From the NCBI RefSeq assembly GCF_040685555.1, contig NZ_JBFBIK010000030.1, forward strand, positions 6,119-70,118: a stretch of 64,000 nucleotides of DNA. Reading direction: 5' to 3'. The stretch's first letter is position 1; each line of letters opens with the position of its first letter. Source of the DNA: Sphaerisporangium sp040685555 (GTDB lineage: Bacteria; Actinomycetota; Actinomycetes; Streptosporangiales; Streptosporangiaceae). The notes beneath the pieces are model-generated. The model made no database searches, was not told the origin of the DNA, and saw only the letters and a program-made list of their open reading frames with translations. Shown here one piece after another: positions 22,678 to 31,197 of the stretch. The translations under genes and the position numbers were made by a program.

Positions 22678-23908
22678 GCAGCGCCAGGATGCCCGCGAGG
22701 GCCGCGGTCACCGCCAGCCCCGACAGGGCCCCGGAGGCCGTGCCCAGCGCCAGAGCGCTCACCGCGGCCGCGACGCGGGCGGCGATCAGGCGCCTGCTGA
22801 GCGGCCGGCGGATCAGCAGGTGCGCCGCGGTCGTCGCGAGCAGGAAGGCGGCCGCCCCGCCGGCCAGGGCGAGGCCCGCGCCGGCCGGGAGGTGGTCGTC
22901 GGAGGCGTGCTCGATGAGGACCTCGGAGCCGACCGCGGTGGAGGCGAGCCCGGCGAAGATGAGCAGGTGGCCGTAGCCGTAGGCGAAGCCGCGCACGAGC
23001 GTGGAGCGCCCGCCGGTCAGCGCGTGGATGATGACACCGTGGTCGACGTGCTCGAAGTACACCCACCACAGGCACGCGGCGATGACGAACGCGAAGAACG
23101 CCACGGGGAACGCGGCGGGGGCCAGGCCGGTGCCCCGCGCCCCCCACGCGACGGCGAGCACCGACTCGCCGAGCACGATGAGCGTGAAAAGGCCGAGCCG
23201 TTCGGGCAGGTGGGAGGCGTGCGCGGGGGGTGAGCGCACGATCAGGTAGGCCAGGAACGGGGTGGCTATCTCGACCATCAGCGCCAGCGCCCACAGGGCC
23301 ACGTGCCAGGGGGACGAGACGAACACCGAGAGCAGCCACAGGGCCCCGCCGCACCCGAACCCGGCCACGTAAATGCCGCAGAGCTGGCGGAGCGCGGCGT
23401 TCTGCACCGCGTTCCCCGGCTCATCCGGCGTCGCCTGGCTCCCGGCCGTGCCGTGCGGAGGCGAGTGGTCGGTGGCGTTCTGCGACGCCGCGCGCCGCGC
23501 GTAGCCGTACAGGGCGACCAGGATCGCCTGGAGGGCGACGTTGGCCAGCGCGAAGCCGTGCGGGCCGCCGAGGCCGGCCCCGGAGGAGGGGCCGGCCGCG
23601 ACGCTGATGGTTGCCGCGAGCATGAGCGAGCCGAACATGCCGGCCAACAGAGCGATCCTGAAGTGCGCCGCGTCCGTCTCGAACAGGTCGGCGTAGTAGG
23701 CGAAGCTCATCCAGATCCACCAGACCGGGACGAACAGCGCCAGGAAGATCAGGAACCCGTGGGCGGTCAGATCTTCTCGCAGCGTGCGGGCCAGCTCGGA
23801 GACCGCGACGACGAAGACCAGGTCGAAGAAGAGCTCCAGCCACGACGCGTGCGTCTCCTTGGTGGAGCCCGCCAGGTGGCGCAGCCTGGGTGAGTGGGCG
23901 GTGCTCAC
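22529..23908 (-). CDS. ltrA: Low-temperature-requirement A (LtrA) family membrane protein
   Basis: A 459-residue polytopic protein. The LtrA hallmark WLELFFDLVFVVAVSELA is near residue 23, VWWIWMSFAYYADLFETDA follows, and ERLGLFTLIVLGESVLAVA and WWVYFEHVDHG are also conserved. Ten or more TM helices are likely. The family is named from a Listeria locus needed for cold growth, but the molecular function is unknown. The GTG start is just after AGGAGGTCC, which overlaps the SDR stop upstream, placing it last in the ankyrin-GMC-SDR operon. The proline-rich tail overlaps the histidine kinase gene. Confidence 0.85.
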   Translation of the reverse strand: MSTAHSPRLRHLAGSTKETHASWLELFFDLVFVVAVSELARTLREDLTAHGFLIFLALFVPVWWIWMSFAYYADLFETDAAHFRIALLAGMFGSLMLAATISVAAGPSSGAGLGGPHGFALANVALQAILVALYGYARRAASQNATDHSPPHGTAGSQATPDEPGNAVQNAALRQLCGIYVAGFGCGGALWLLSVFVSSPWHVALWALALMVEIATPFLAYLIVRSPPAHASHLPERLGLFTLIVLGESVLAVAWGARGTGLAPAAFPVAFFAFVIAACLWWVYFEHVDHGVIIHALTGGRSTLVRGFAYGYGHLLIFAGLASTAVGSEVLIEHASDDHLPAGAGLALAGGAAAFLLATTAAHLLIRRPLSRRLIAARVAAAVSALALGTASGALSGLAVTAALAGILALLTWAEIRHRPRPDGPGRPPSHPPPAQASHPPTGLAASPGSEYPRAASEP

Positions 23909-23918
23909 GGACCTCCTA

Positions 23919-24647
23919 TTAGACGCTGAGTTCCGCGGGCACGCGGCCCGTGGGCATGTCGATCACGCGCAGGACGGCGCCGGCCACGTCCTCGGGGCGG
24001 AGCATCGAGGACCTCGGCGCCCATGAGCGTGCCCAGTCTGCCATCGGCGTGTCGACAAGTCCCGGACATACCGCACACGCGGCGACCCCTTCGCCGAGCA
24101 GCTCCTGGTGCAGGGCGGCGGTGAAGCCCACCACCCCGAACTTGGCCGCGCAGTAGAGGGAGAACCCGGGGTCCGCCCGCTTGCCGGAGACCGAGGCGAT
24201 GTTGGCGATCAGGGGCCGCCCGCCGTCGCGCGCGGACTTGCGCAGGTAGGGGAGCGCCGCCTGGCAGAACAGGATCGTGGCGCGGAGGTCGATGTCGAGC
24301 ACCTCGGCCACGGTCGCCTCGGTGTAGGAGTCGAGGGGGCCGGCCGCCAGCACGCCGGCGCTGTTGACCAGCACGTCGAGCCGCCCCCATCGCTCGATGT
24401 GGGCGGCGACCGCGGCCTGCGCGGACCCCGGCTTCGCGACGTCGGCCACCACGCCGTGGACGGCGGGGCCGCCGGGACCTCGGCCGGCGGACTCGCCGCC
24501 GAGCCGGTCCACGGCCTTGCCCAGCCTGCCGGTGTCACGGCCGAGCACGGTCACCTCGAACCCGCGTGCGACCAGGGCCCCGGCCACCGCCAGGCCGATC
24601 CCGCTGGAACCCCCGGTGACCAGGGCCGCCTGTCTTGGAGACGTCAT
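23919..24647 (-). CDS. SDR-family oxidoreductase
   Basis: A 242-residue classical SDR: TGGSSGIG at residues 11-18, VLGRDTGRL after strand 2 (NADP-type), NSAGV near residue 95, IASVSG, YCAAK (Tyr-x-x-x-Lys near residue 165), and PGLVDTPMAD. The substrate is unknown. It starts six bases after the GMC oxidoreductase stop and ends ten bases before ltrA, so it is mid-operon. Together with the GMC flavoprotein it may oxidise and re-reduce a shared alcohol/ketone substrate; this is a context-based suggestion. Confidence 0.87.
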   Translation of the reverse strand: MTSPRQAALVTGGSSGIGLAVAGALVARGFEVTVLGRDTGRLGKAVDRLGGESAGRGPGGPAVHGVVADVAKPGSAQAAVAAHIERWGRLDVLVNSAGVLAAGPLDSYTEATVAEVLDIDLRATILFCQAALPYLRKSARDGGRPLIANIASVSGKRADPGFSLYCAAKFGVVGFTAALHQELLGEGVAACAVCPGLVDTPMADWARSWAPRSSMLRPEDVAGAVLRVIDMPTGRVPAELSV

Positions 24648-24653
24648 CGGTCT

Positions 24654-26108
24654 CTATCCCTCCACGATGTCGGGGACGATGGCGGCCATCGCCCGCTCGG
24701 CGAGCGCGCCGATGGTGAGCGCGGGGTTGGTGCAGGCGGCGCTGCCGCCGGGGACGAGCGCGCCGTCGACGACGTAGAGCCCCGGGTAGCCGTTGACCCG
24801 GCCGTACTCGTCGGTCGCGACGCCGATGGGCACGCCGCCGCACGGGTGGCCCGTGGTGCCGGCGTCGATGGCCTCTATCTTCCCGGTGCCGAGCCTCTCG
24901 AACGTCGAGCGGGCCCCGTCGGCGATGACCGTGACCTCGGGGTCGTCGGAGGGCCAGTAGAGCTTCACCGAGTCGGTGCGGCCGTCGTAGCCGAACGAGC
25001 CCTTGGGCGGGCCGAGGCCCATGCCGATGAGGCCCATGAAGCCCTCGGGCATCCCGGCCTGGGGCACGGGCATGGCGGCCATGGCGATGGGGGCGACCGG
25101 GTTGTCGAGGTCCTCCAGGACGGCGCCGGCCGGGCCGCCCTCGCTGGGTCCCGTGGGCGGCAGGCCGCTCCTGATGATGACCAGGTCGCCGTTGGCGCCC
25201 CACCGGGTGCCGACGGCGTCCGCCAGCTTGGGGAGCACGCCGGTGTCGCGGGCGCGGACCAGGAGCTTCGTGGTGGCGACCGATCCGGCGGCCAGGAACA
25301 GGTGCCGGGTGTGGACCTCCCGGCGTGCCAGCACCCGGCCGTTGTCGTCGATCTCGTTGAAGGCCACCACGTAGCCCGAGCCGTTCTCGCGCACGTCGGT
25401 GACGACGTGCAGCGGCAGCACCTCCACCTTGCCCGTGGCCTCCGCCCGCGCCAGGTAGGTGCGGTCGAGGCTGCGCTTGGCGCCGCTGCTCGCGCCGTAC
25501 CAGACCTGGCCGGCGATCAGCGACGGGGGGATGGTGCCGTCGAGCTCGGCGCGGATGACGTCCCAGTCGAGCCCGAGGTCGAACAGCCGCGCCGGGATCC
25601 CGGCGGCGGCGGCCTCGTCGAGCAGCACCCGCTGTCCCCGGTAGTGCTCGTGGGCCAGCACGTCGGCCGGCATCCGCGACACCCCGACGGCCTCGCGGAC
25701 CTTGGGGTACCACACGTCGTCCAGCTCGTCGTAGTCGAGCCAGGCGGGGAACACGCGGGCGAACAGGTCGCGCCTCGGCTGGTAGAGCACGGTGTTGTAC
25801 ACCAGGGACCCGCCGCCGACGCCCGCGCCGGCGAGGACGTCGATGCCGTCGCCCTTGACGCGTTCGAGCACGCCCGCGTACACGTCGATCGGGAGCCCCT
25901 CCTGCGCCGGGGCCACGGTGACCGGGCTGAGCCAGGCGGCCCGCCCGTCCGGGGCGTCGTAGGTGGCGAAGGTGTCGTGGGCGTCGGTGATGGGCCAGCG
26001 CCGCCCGCGCTCCATCACGAGCGTCTGGACGCCCGCCTCCGCGAGCCGCAGCGCGGCGATCGCGCCGCCGAACCCGCTGCCGACGACGAGTGCCTCAGTT
26101 TCCATCAT
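24654..26108 (-). CDS. GMC-family (cholesterol-oxidase-like) FAD oxidoreductase
   Basis: A 484-residue flavoprotein. The FAD-binding VVGSGFGGAIAALRLAEAG is at residues 8-26, then GRRWPITDAHDTF and the GAGVGGGSLVYN signature near residue 95 seen in cholesterol oxidases of the GMC family. The C-terminal active-site block has HPCGGVPIG and TNPALTIGALAERA. The substrate may be a sterol or another hydrophobic alcohol. No twin-arginine signal is present, so it is intracellular, unlike secreted cholesterol oxidases. The start ATG-ATG overlaps the ankyrin gene stop by 14 or 11 bases. Confidence 0.85.
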   Translation of the reverse strand: MMETEALVVGSGFGGAIAALRLAEAGVQTLVMERGRRWPITDAHDTFATYDAPDGRAAWLSPVTVAPAQEGLPIDVYAGVLERVKGDGIDVLAGAGVGGGSLVYNTVLYQPRRDLFARVFPAWLDYDELDDVWYPKVREAVGVSRMPADVLAHEHYRGQRVLLDEAAAAGIPARLFDLGLDWDVIRAELDGTIPPSLIAGQVWYGASSGAKRSLDRTYLARAEATGKVEVLPLHVVTDVRENGSGYVVAFNEIDDNGRVLARREVHTRHLFLAAGSVATTKLLVRARDTGVLPKLADAVGTRWGANGDLVIIRSGLPPTGPSEGGPAGAVLEDLDNPVAPIAMAAMPVPQAGMPEGFMGLIGMGLGPPKGSFGYDGRTDSVKLYWPSDDPEVTVIADGARSTFERLGTGKIEAIDAGTTGHPCGGVPIGVATDEYGRVNGYPGLYVVDGALVPGGSAACTNPALTIGALAERAMAAIVPDIVEG

Positions 26109-27135
26109 GGCCGCCTCCCGCGATGAGCAGGGTCACTTCGTGGTCGCCGCCCAGCACCTCTTCCGCGAGGTCCCGGGGGGTCTTGCCGTCGTGCCCGACC
26201 AGGCCGAGCGGTGCCCCGGCCTCGACGAGGACCCTGGCGCAGTCGGCGTAGCCGTGCCAGAGGGAGTCGTGCAGGGGGCTGTAGCCGTTGGTGGCGCCCT
26301 GGAACCCGAGGTCGATGCCCGGCCGGCCGACGAGCATCCGGGTGATCTCGACGTGCCCGTTGTAGACGGCCTTGTGCAGGGGTACGGCGCCGAACGTGGG
26401 CTCGATCGCGTTGACGTCGGCGCCGGCCGCGAGCAGGGTCTCGACGATCTCGGTGTGCCCGTCGCGGCACGCCACCAGCAGCGCGGTGTGCGCGTCGTTG
26501 AACCCGTTGACGACGGGCCAGCGCATGTCGACGGGGAAGCCGTCGGCGACCAGCTTTCGCACCGCGGGCGCGTCGCCCGCGGTGACCGCGTTCATGAGCG
26601 CGTGGCCGCTCGCCGTCGCCTCGTCGGACTCCTGCCTGGCCCGCAGCAGCTTGTCGGACTCGACCAGCCGCTCCTTGCCGAAGGTGTTGACGTTGAGCTC
26701 GTACTCGAAGTGCTCCTTCAGCGAGAAGCCGTAGTGGGTGGACAGGTTCAGGCCGGCGCCCCGGTCGAGGAGCACCTCGACGATCTCGGGGAACTTGAAC
26801 CACAGAGCGTCCATGAGCGGGGTGTGCCCGGTCGTGGCGGCCACCGAGTCCACGAAGGCCCCGGCGTCGAGCAGGTCGCGGATCACTTCGGCGCTGCCGC
26901 CCTGGCAGGCCTTGTGCAGGGCGGTCGCGCCCGCCTTGGGGTCGGTCGTGAAGACGTCGGCCCCCGCGGCGAGCAATGCTCGTACGGCGGGCGCGTCGGC
27001 GCGGCCTGAAGCGATCATGAGAACGGTCAGCCCGGTGTCCGGGTCGCGCTCGCCGGGATCGGCGTCCGCCTGAAGCAGGTCGCGGATCTCGTCGACGGCA
27101 CCGCGGCGCACCGCGGCGGTCAGCTCGCCTTTCAT
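26095..27135 (-). CDS. Ankyrin-repeat protein
   Basis: A 346-residue protein made of ankyrin repeats. Successive units include DTGLTVLMIASGRAD, GATALHKACQGGS, GHTPLMDALWFKF, DAHTALLVACRDGH, GAVPLHKAVYNGH and YSPLHDSLWHGY, with the usual TPLHxA turns. About seven to eight units are visible, with a divergent central insert (residues 150-215). No signal peptide or enzyme domain is present. Ankyrin stacks mediate protein contacts. As first gene of a tight operon it may scaffold or regulate the GMC oxidoreductase. AAAGGTGG lies just before the ATG at 27135; longer in-frame starts lack support. Confidence 0.87.
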   Translation of the reverse strand: MKGELTAAVRRGAVDEIRDLLQADADPGERDPDTGLTVLMIASGRADAPAVRALLAAGADVFTTDPKAGATALHKACQGGSAEVIRDLLDAGAFVDSVAATTGHTPLMDALWFKFPEIVEVLLDRGAGLNLSTHYGFSLKEHFEYELNVNTFGKERLVESDKLLRARQESDEATASGHALMNAVTAGDAPAVRKLVADGFPVDMRWPVVNGFNDAHTALLVACRDGHTEIVETLLAAGADVNAIEPTFGAVPLHKAVYNGHVEITRMLVGRPGIDLGFQGATNGYSPLHDSLWHGYADCARVLVEAGAPLGLVGHDGKTPRDLAEEVLGGDHEVTLLIAGGGHDGN

Positions 27136-27271
27136 GTGCCACCTTTCGGTCAGGCATCCGTTGAGGTGGACAGTAGGACGGGAAGATGCCGGTGGCCATG
27201 AATCCGGCTTATTCCCCGGGCACTTTGTCAGATGGCGCGGGGCGCCGCGAGCCGCCCGAGGATAAACCGAT

Positions 27272-27312
27272 ATTTCCGGAATGCCATGCAACTTGACTTA
27301 AATTCCGGATTA
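27272..27312. promoter_or_regulatory. Possible control region with two TTCCGGA palindromes
   Basis: In the 274-bp divergent region between the ankyrin operon and the EthD cluster, TTCCGGAA (27274-27281) and ATTCCGGAT (27302-27310) lie 29 bp apart in unusually AT-rich DNA. They flank a TTGACT. No complete promoter was assigned. They are candidate sites for control of the large cluster. Confidence 0.35.
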
Positions 27313-27409
27313 AAGAGGCGAAGTCGAGAAGTCGCCGCAGGTCCTTTGACGGTCCCTGAATTCCGCTGCGATCCTCAATTCCAAGATCCTCTCGGAAAAG
27401 GGAGATTCC

Positions 27410-28120
27410 ATGATCCATCAGTTCATCCTGGCCGCCCCGAAGCCGGGCATGACCGCCGAGGAGTTCCAGGACTACTGGGTGCATGTGCACGCGGTGAAGT
27501 TCGCCGCCAAGATCCCGCAGATCCGGCGCTACCTGATCGACTCCCGGGTGCCGTTCGACGGGGACCGTGGCACCCCGGCGCTCCCGCACCAGGGGATGGC
27601 GGAGATCTGGCTGGCCAACGAGGAGGAGCAGCTCGCCTCCCTGCAGACCGAGGAGTTCCTCCAGGGCGCCCGGCTCGACGAGCCCAACTGGGCCGCCTTC
27701 TGGATGACCATCGTGCTCGACACCGACGCCCACGAGATCGTGCCGGGCCCGCCGCTCACCGAGGCCGGCCCGTCCTGGGTCAAGCTGACGACCCTGATCA
27801 AGCGCAGGCCCGGTCTCTCCCTCGACGACTACCGCAAGCAGACCCTCGGCAGCTACGCCCCCGCGGTGAGCGGCCTGCCGGGGCTCCGCCGTCACCTGCA
27901 CGCCCACACCAGGGACGGCTTCTACACCTTCGGCGAGGCGGGCTTCGACAGCGTCGAGCAGATCTGGTTCGACGACGTCGACGCGCTCCGCGAGGCGCTG
28001 GCCTCCCCGTACTTCGCCGAAACGGTCAAGCCGGCGCTCGACGCCGTCGCCGACCCCGCGCACGTGTTCTCGCTGGCTTCCAGGGAGAACTGGATCATCG
28101 GCCCCCAGGAGAAGCCATGA
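27410..28120 (+). CDS. Duplicated EthD-domain protein
   Basis: A 236-residue protein of two EthD (dimeric alpha/beta-barrel) units. The first, residues 1-105, has KPGMTAEEFQDYWVHVHAVKFA; the second, residues 120-225, has RRPGLSLDDYRKQTLGSYAP. A covalent tandem can form one pseudo-dimeric barrel. EthD proteins take part in ether or aromatic degradation and in monooxygenase/decarboxylase-like chemistry, but most have no assigned role. AAAGGGAG precedes the ATG. Its stop overlaps the next start (ATGA), making it the first gene of the 14-kb cluster. Confidence 0.82.
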   Translation: MIHQFILAAPKPGMTAEEFQDYWVHVHAVKFAAKIPQIRRYLIDSRVPFDGDRGTPALPHQGMAEIWLANEEEQLASLQTEEFLQGARLDEPNWAAFWMTIVLDTDAHEIVPGPPLTEAGPSWVKLTTLIKRRPGLSLDDYRKQTLGSYAPAVSGLPGLRRHLHAHTRDGFYTFGEAGFDSVEQIWFDDVDALREALASPYFAETVKPALDAVADPAHVFSLASRENWIIGPQEKP

Positions 28121-28941
28121 GCAGGAAGATTCTGGTCGTGCTGTCCGAGCACGGCTACTGGGGCGAGGAACTGCTCGGCCCGCTCACCCAATTCGACCAG
28201 CGGGGCTACGAGGTGGTCTTCGCGACCCCCACCGGCCGGCGCGCGCACGCGCTGCCGCCCAGCATGGACCCCGACTACGTCGACCCGCCGCTCGGCCGGT
28301 CGGTCACCTCTCCGGAGGTCGCCAAGCTGACGCGCGAGCTGGACGAGTCCGACCGGCTGGACCACCCCCTGGACATCTCCAGGTGGCTGCCCGAGCGCCC
28401 GTACACCGCCGACGCCGGCTACCTGCGCGGCCTTGAGGCCTACCACCGGGCGGTGGCCGCCGTGGAGGCCGAGATCGCCGAGTACGACGCGATCCTGATC
28501 GTCGGCGGCAGCGGCCCGATCGTCGACCTGGCCAACAACGAGCGCGTCCACGCGCTGATCCTGTCGTTCCTGCGCGCCGGCAAGCCGGTGGCCGCCGAGT
28601 GCTACGGCGTGGCCTGCCTGGCGTTCGCGCGGGAGTGGGAGGACCGCAAGAGCATCATCTGGGGCAAGCACGTCACCGGCCACTGCAAGGAGTACGACTA
28701 CAAGGACGGCACAGGGTTCCTCGGCACGGACTTCGTGATGGGGCCGCCGCCGTACCCGCTGGAGTACATCCTGCGCGACGCCACCGGACCCGAGGGCCGC
28801 TACCACGGCAACTTCGGCAAGGAGACCTCGGTCATCGTCGACTACCCGTTCATCACGGGCCGCTCGACCCCCGACTCCTTCCTCACCGGGCAGAAGATCG
28901 TGGAGACCATCGAAGACGGCCTGCGCCGGTTCGGCTGGTGA
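28117..28941 (+). CDS. DJ-1/PfpI-superfamily protein (first of two)
   Basis: A 274-residue class I glutamine-amidotransferase-like protein. KILVVLSEHGYWGEELLGPL opens the fold, AILIVGGSGPIVDLANNERVH supplies the glycine-rich turn, and the nucleophile elbow is AAECYGVACLAFA (Cys near residue 166). The family includes glyoxalases, chaperones and isonitrile hydratases. Length and inserts (residues 60-110) resemble larger Hsp31-like members. It overlaps the EthD gene by four bases and ends seven bases before the ThDP enzyme, so all three are co-translated. Confidence 0.82.
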   Translation: MSRKILVVLSEHGYWGEELLGPLTQFDQRGYEVVFATPTGRRAHALPPSMDPDYVDPPLGRSVTSPEVAKLTRELDESDRLDHPLDISRWLPERPYTADAGYLRGLEAYHRAVAAVEAEIAEYDAILIVGGSGPIVDLANNERVHALILSFLRAGKPVAAECYGVACLAFAREWEDRKSIIWGKHVTGHCKEYDYKDGTGFLGTDFVMGPPPYPLEYILRDATGPEGRYHGNFGKETSVIVDYPFITGRSTPDSFLTGQKIVETIEDGLRRFGW

Positions 28942-28948
28942 GGCGGAC

Positions 28949-30574
28949 GTGACCAGACGCGGCAACGAGGCGATCATCGAGCAGTTCCTCGCCGACGGCA
29001 TGACGCACATGTTCGGCAACCCCGGCACCGTCGAGCAGGGCTTCCTCGACGCGCTGGAGAAGTACGACGCCTTCCGCTACATCCTGACCCTGCAGGAGAC
29101 GGTCGCGGTCGGCATCGCCGACGGGTACGCCCGCGCCACCGGCGGCCCGGCCCTCGTCCAGCTGCACAGCGGGGTCGGTCTCGGCAACGGGATCGGCATG
29201 CTCTACCAGGCCAAGCGCGGTCACACGCCGCTGGTCGTGGTCGCCGGCGAGTCCGGCGTCCGCTACGAGGCGATGGACGGCCAGATGGCGGCCGACCTGG
29301 TCGCCATGGCCCGTCCCGTCACCAAGTACGCGACCCGGGTGACCGACCCTTCGTCGGTGCTGCGCGTGCTCCGGCGCGCCTTCAAGATCGCCATGACGCC
29401 GCCGCGCGGCCCGGTCTTCGTGTCCCTCCCGCTCGACGTGCTCGACCAGCCCAATGACGAGCCGGTCCTGCCGTCCACGCTGCCGCACACCGCGGTGACG
29501 CCGGTCCACGAGCTGATCGGCTCGGCGGCGTCGCTGCTCGGGGGCGCGGAGGCGCCGCTCGTGCTCATGGGCGACGGCGTCGCCACCTCCGGAGCCCAGG
29601 AGGAGCTCACCCGCGTGGCCGAGCTGCTGGGCGCCGACGTGTGGGGGGTGGAGCTGTCGGAGATGTCCTTCGACGGCCGCCACCCCCTCTTCAGGGGCCA
29701 GCTCGGCCACATGTTCGGCGAGGTCAGCCGGGCCGTGGTGGAGAAGGCCGACGCGGTCCTGGTCGTCGGCACGTACCTGTTCCCCGAGGTCTTCCCCGAC
29801 CTCGTCTCGCCCTTCAGGCCGGACGCCAGGATCGTGCACATCGACCTGAACGCCTACGAGATCGCCAAGAACCATCCGGTGACGCTCGGCCTGGTCGCTG
29901 ACCCGAAGGCCACGCTGGCCGCGCTCGAAGGCGAGCTGCGCCGTTCGATGACCCCCGGAGAGCGCGAGGCGGGGGCGCTGCGGCTCCGGCGGAGCGCCGA
30001 GCGGCCGCGCCAGGAGCCGGAGGACGACTCCCTGCTCGCCGCCTTCGCCCGGCAGATCGCCGTGCGGGCTCCCGAGGACGTCATGATCTTCGACGAGGGC
30101 CTGACCGCCGCCGGCGTGCTCGGCACCTACCTGCCGGCGCGGCTGCCGGGCCACTGGTTCCAGACCCGCGGAGGTTCGCTCGGCGTCGGGATCCCCGGCG
30201 CGATCGGGATCAAGCTGGCGCATCCGGAGAAGACCGTCATCGGCTTCACCGGTGACGGCGGGAGCATGTACACCATCCAGGCGCTGGCCACCGCGGTTCG
30301 CGAGGGCGTCGGCGCCAAGTTCGTCGTCTGCAACAACCGCGGCTACCGGCTGCTCGACCTCAACATCGAGCAGTACTGGCGCGAGCGGGAGATCCCCGCG
30401 CACTCCTTCCCCCGCTCCTTCGACCTGGCCTACCCCGACCTCGGCTTCGTCGACATCGCCCGCGGGCTGGGCGTCGAGGCCCTGCGCGTGGAGAAGCACA
30501 GCCAGGTGGAAGAGGCGGTCGAGCGACTGCTGCTGGACGACAGGCCCTTCCTCATCGACCTCATCACGGAGTGA
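28949..30574 (+). CDS. ThDP-dependent enzyme, benzoylformate decarboxylase-like
   Basis: A 541-residue ThDP enzyme with the three usual domains. The N-terminal PYR domain has FGNPGTVEQGF, the catalytic Glu in LTLQETVAVGIADGYAR (near residue 51), and LHSGVGLGNGIG, whose His aligns with an active-site His of benzoylformate decarboxylase. The C-terminal PP domain has the cofactor motif GDGGSMYTIQAL through VVCNN (residues 435-464). 2-Oxoacid decarboxylation or carboligation is likely; the substrate is unknown. The GTG start has only AGGCGG upstream. DJ-1/PfpI genes flank it on both sides. Confidence 0.85.
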   Translation: MTRRGNEAIIEQFLADGMTHMFGNPGTVEQGFLDALEKYDAFRYILTLQETVAVGIADGYARATGGPALVQLHSGVGLGNGIGMLYQAKRGHTPLVVVAGESGVRYEAMDGQMAADLVAMARPVTKYATRVTDPSSVLRVLRRAFKIAMTPPRGPVFVSLPLDVLDQPNDEPVLPSTLPHTAVTPVHELIGSAASLLGGAEAPLVLMGDGVATSGAQEELTRVAELLGADVWGVELSEMSFDGRHPLFRGQLGHMFGEVSRAVVEKADAVLVVGTYLFPEVFPDLVSPFRPDARIVHIDLNAYEIAKNHPVTLGLVADPKATLAALEGELRRSMTPGEREAGALRLRRSAERPRQEPEDDSLLAAFARQIAVRAPEDVMIFDEGLTAAGVLGTYLPARLPGHWFQTRGGSLGVGIPGAIGIKLAHPEKTVIGFTGDGGSMYTIQALATAVREGVGAKFVVCNNRGYRLLDLNIEQYWREREIPAHSFPRSFDLAYPDLGFVDIARGLGVEALRVEKHSQVEEAVERLLLDDRPFLIDLITE

Positions 30575-30576
30575 CC

Positions 30577-31197
30577 GTGGCCAACTCACGCGTCGCGATC
30601 CTCATGGAGAGCGACTTCTACGAGCCCGAGATCTTCTACTATCAGCGCAGGTTCGCCGAGCAGGGTGTGCCCGTCGACTTCCTCACCCGGCTGTGGGGCG
30701 AGCAGTCCCTCACCTTCAAGGGCCACGAGTACCGCGCGCCCTTCACCGTCTCGCTCAGCCTGGAGCACGTCGACCCGGCGGACTACTCGGCCGTCATCGT
30801 GCCCTCGGGGATGGTGTCGGACCGGTTGCGCTACACCGAGGACGTGGACCGGCTCGCCCCCGCGACCGACTTCCTGCGCCGCGCCTTCGACCGTCCCGAG
30901 GTCATCAAGGGGATCATCTGCCACGGCATGTGGCTGGCCGCCTCCATCCCGTACGTCGTGCGCGGCAGGAAGGTCGTCTGCCACAACAACCTCGTCGGCG
31001 ACGTGCGGAACATGGGCGCCGAGTACGTCGACAGGGACGTGGTGGTCGACGGCGACCTCGTGACCGGACGGTCCGGCCAGCACTGCCACCTGTTCGCGAA
31101 GACCCTCATCGAGCTGCTCACAGAGAAGGAGCTGCTCGCACAGACGGACCCGTCCTCGCAGAAGGACCTGGTCGCACAGAAGGGTGGAACCCCGTGA
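30577..31197 (+). CDS. DJ-1/PfpI-family protein (second of two)
   Basis: A 206-residue PfpI-type protein: RVAILMESDFYEPEIFYYQRRF at the start, YSAVIVPSGMVSDRLR, and the elbow GIICHGMWLAAS, with Cys near residue 114 in the usual ICHGxW context. The C-terminal 20 residues are a hydrophilic tail with two QK/AQ-type repeats. I chose the GTG at 30577 because GGAG lies five bases upstream; a GTG at 30571 overlaps the previous stop. It differs from the first cluster DJ-1 protein in length and elbow sequence, so the two probably handle different substrates. GTGA overlap with the next gene. Confidence 0.82.
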   Translation: MANSRVAILMESDFYEPEIFYYQRRFAEQGVPVDFLTRLWGEQSLTFKGHEYRAPFTVSLSLEHVDPADYSAVIVPSGMVSDRLRYTEDVDRLAPATDFLRRAFDRPEVIKGIICHGMWLAASIPYVVRGRKVVCHNNLVGDVRNMGAEYVDRDVVVDGDLVTGRSGQHCHLFAKTLIELLTEKELLAQTDPSSQKDLVAQKGGTP

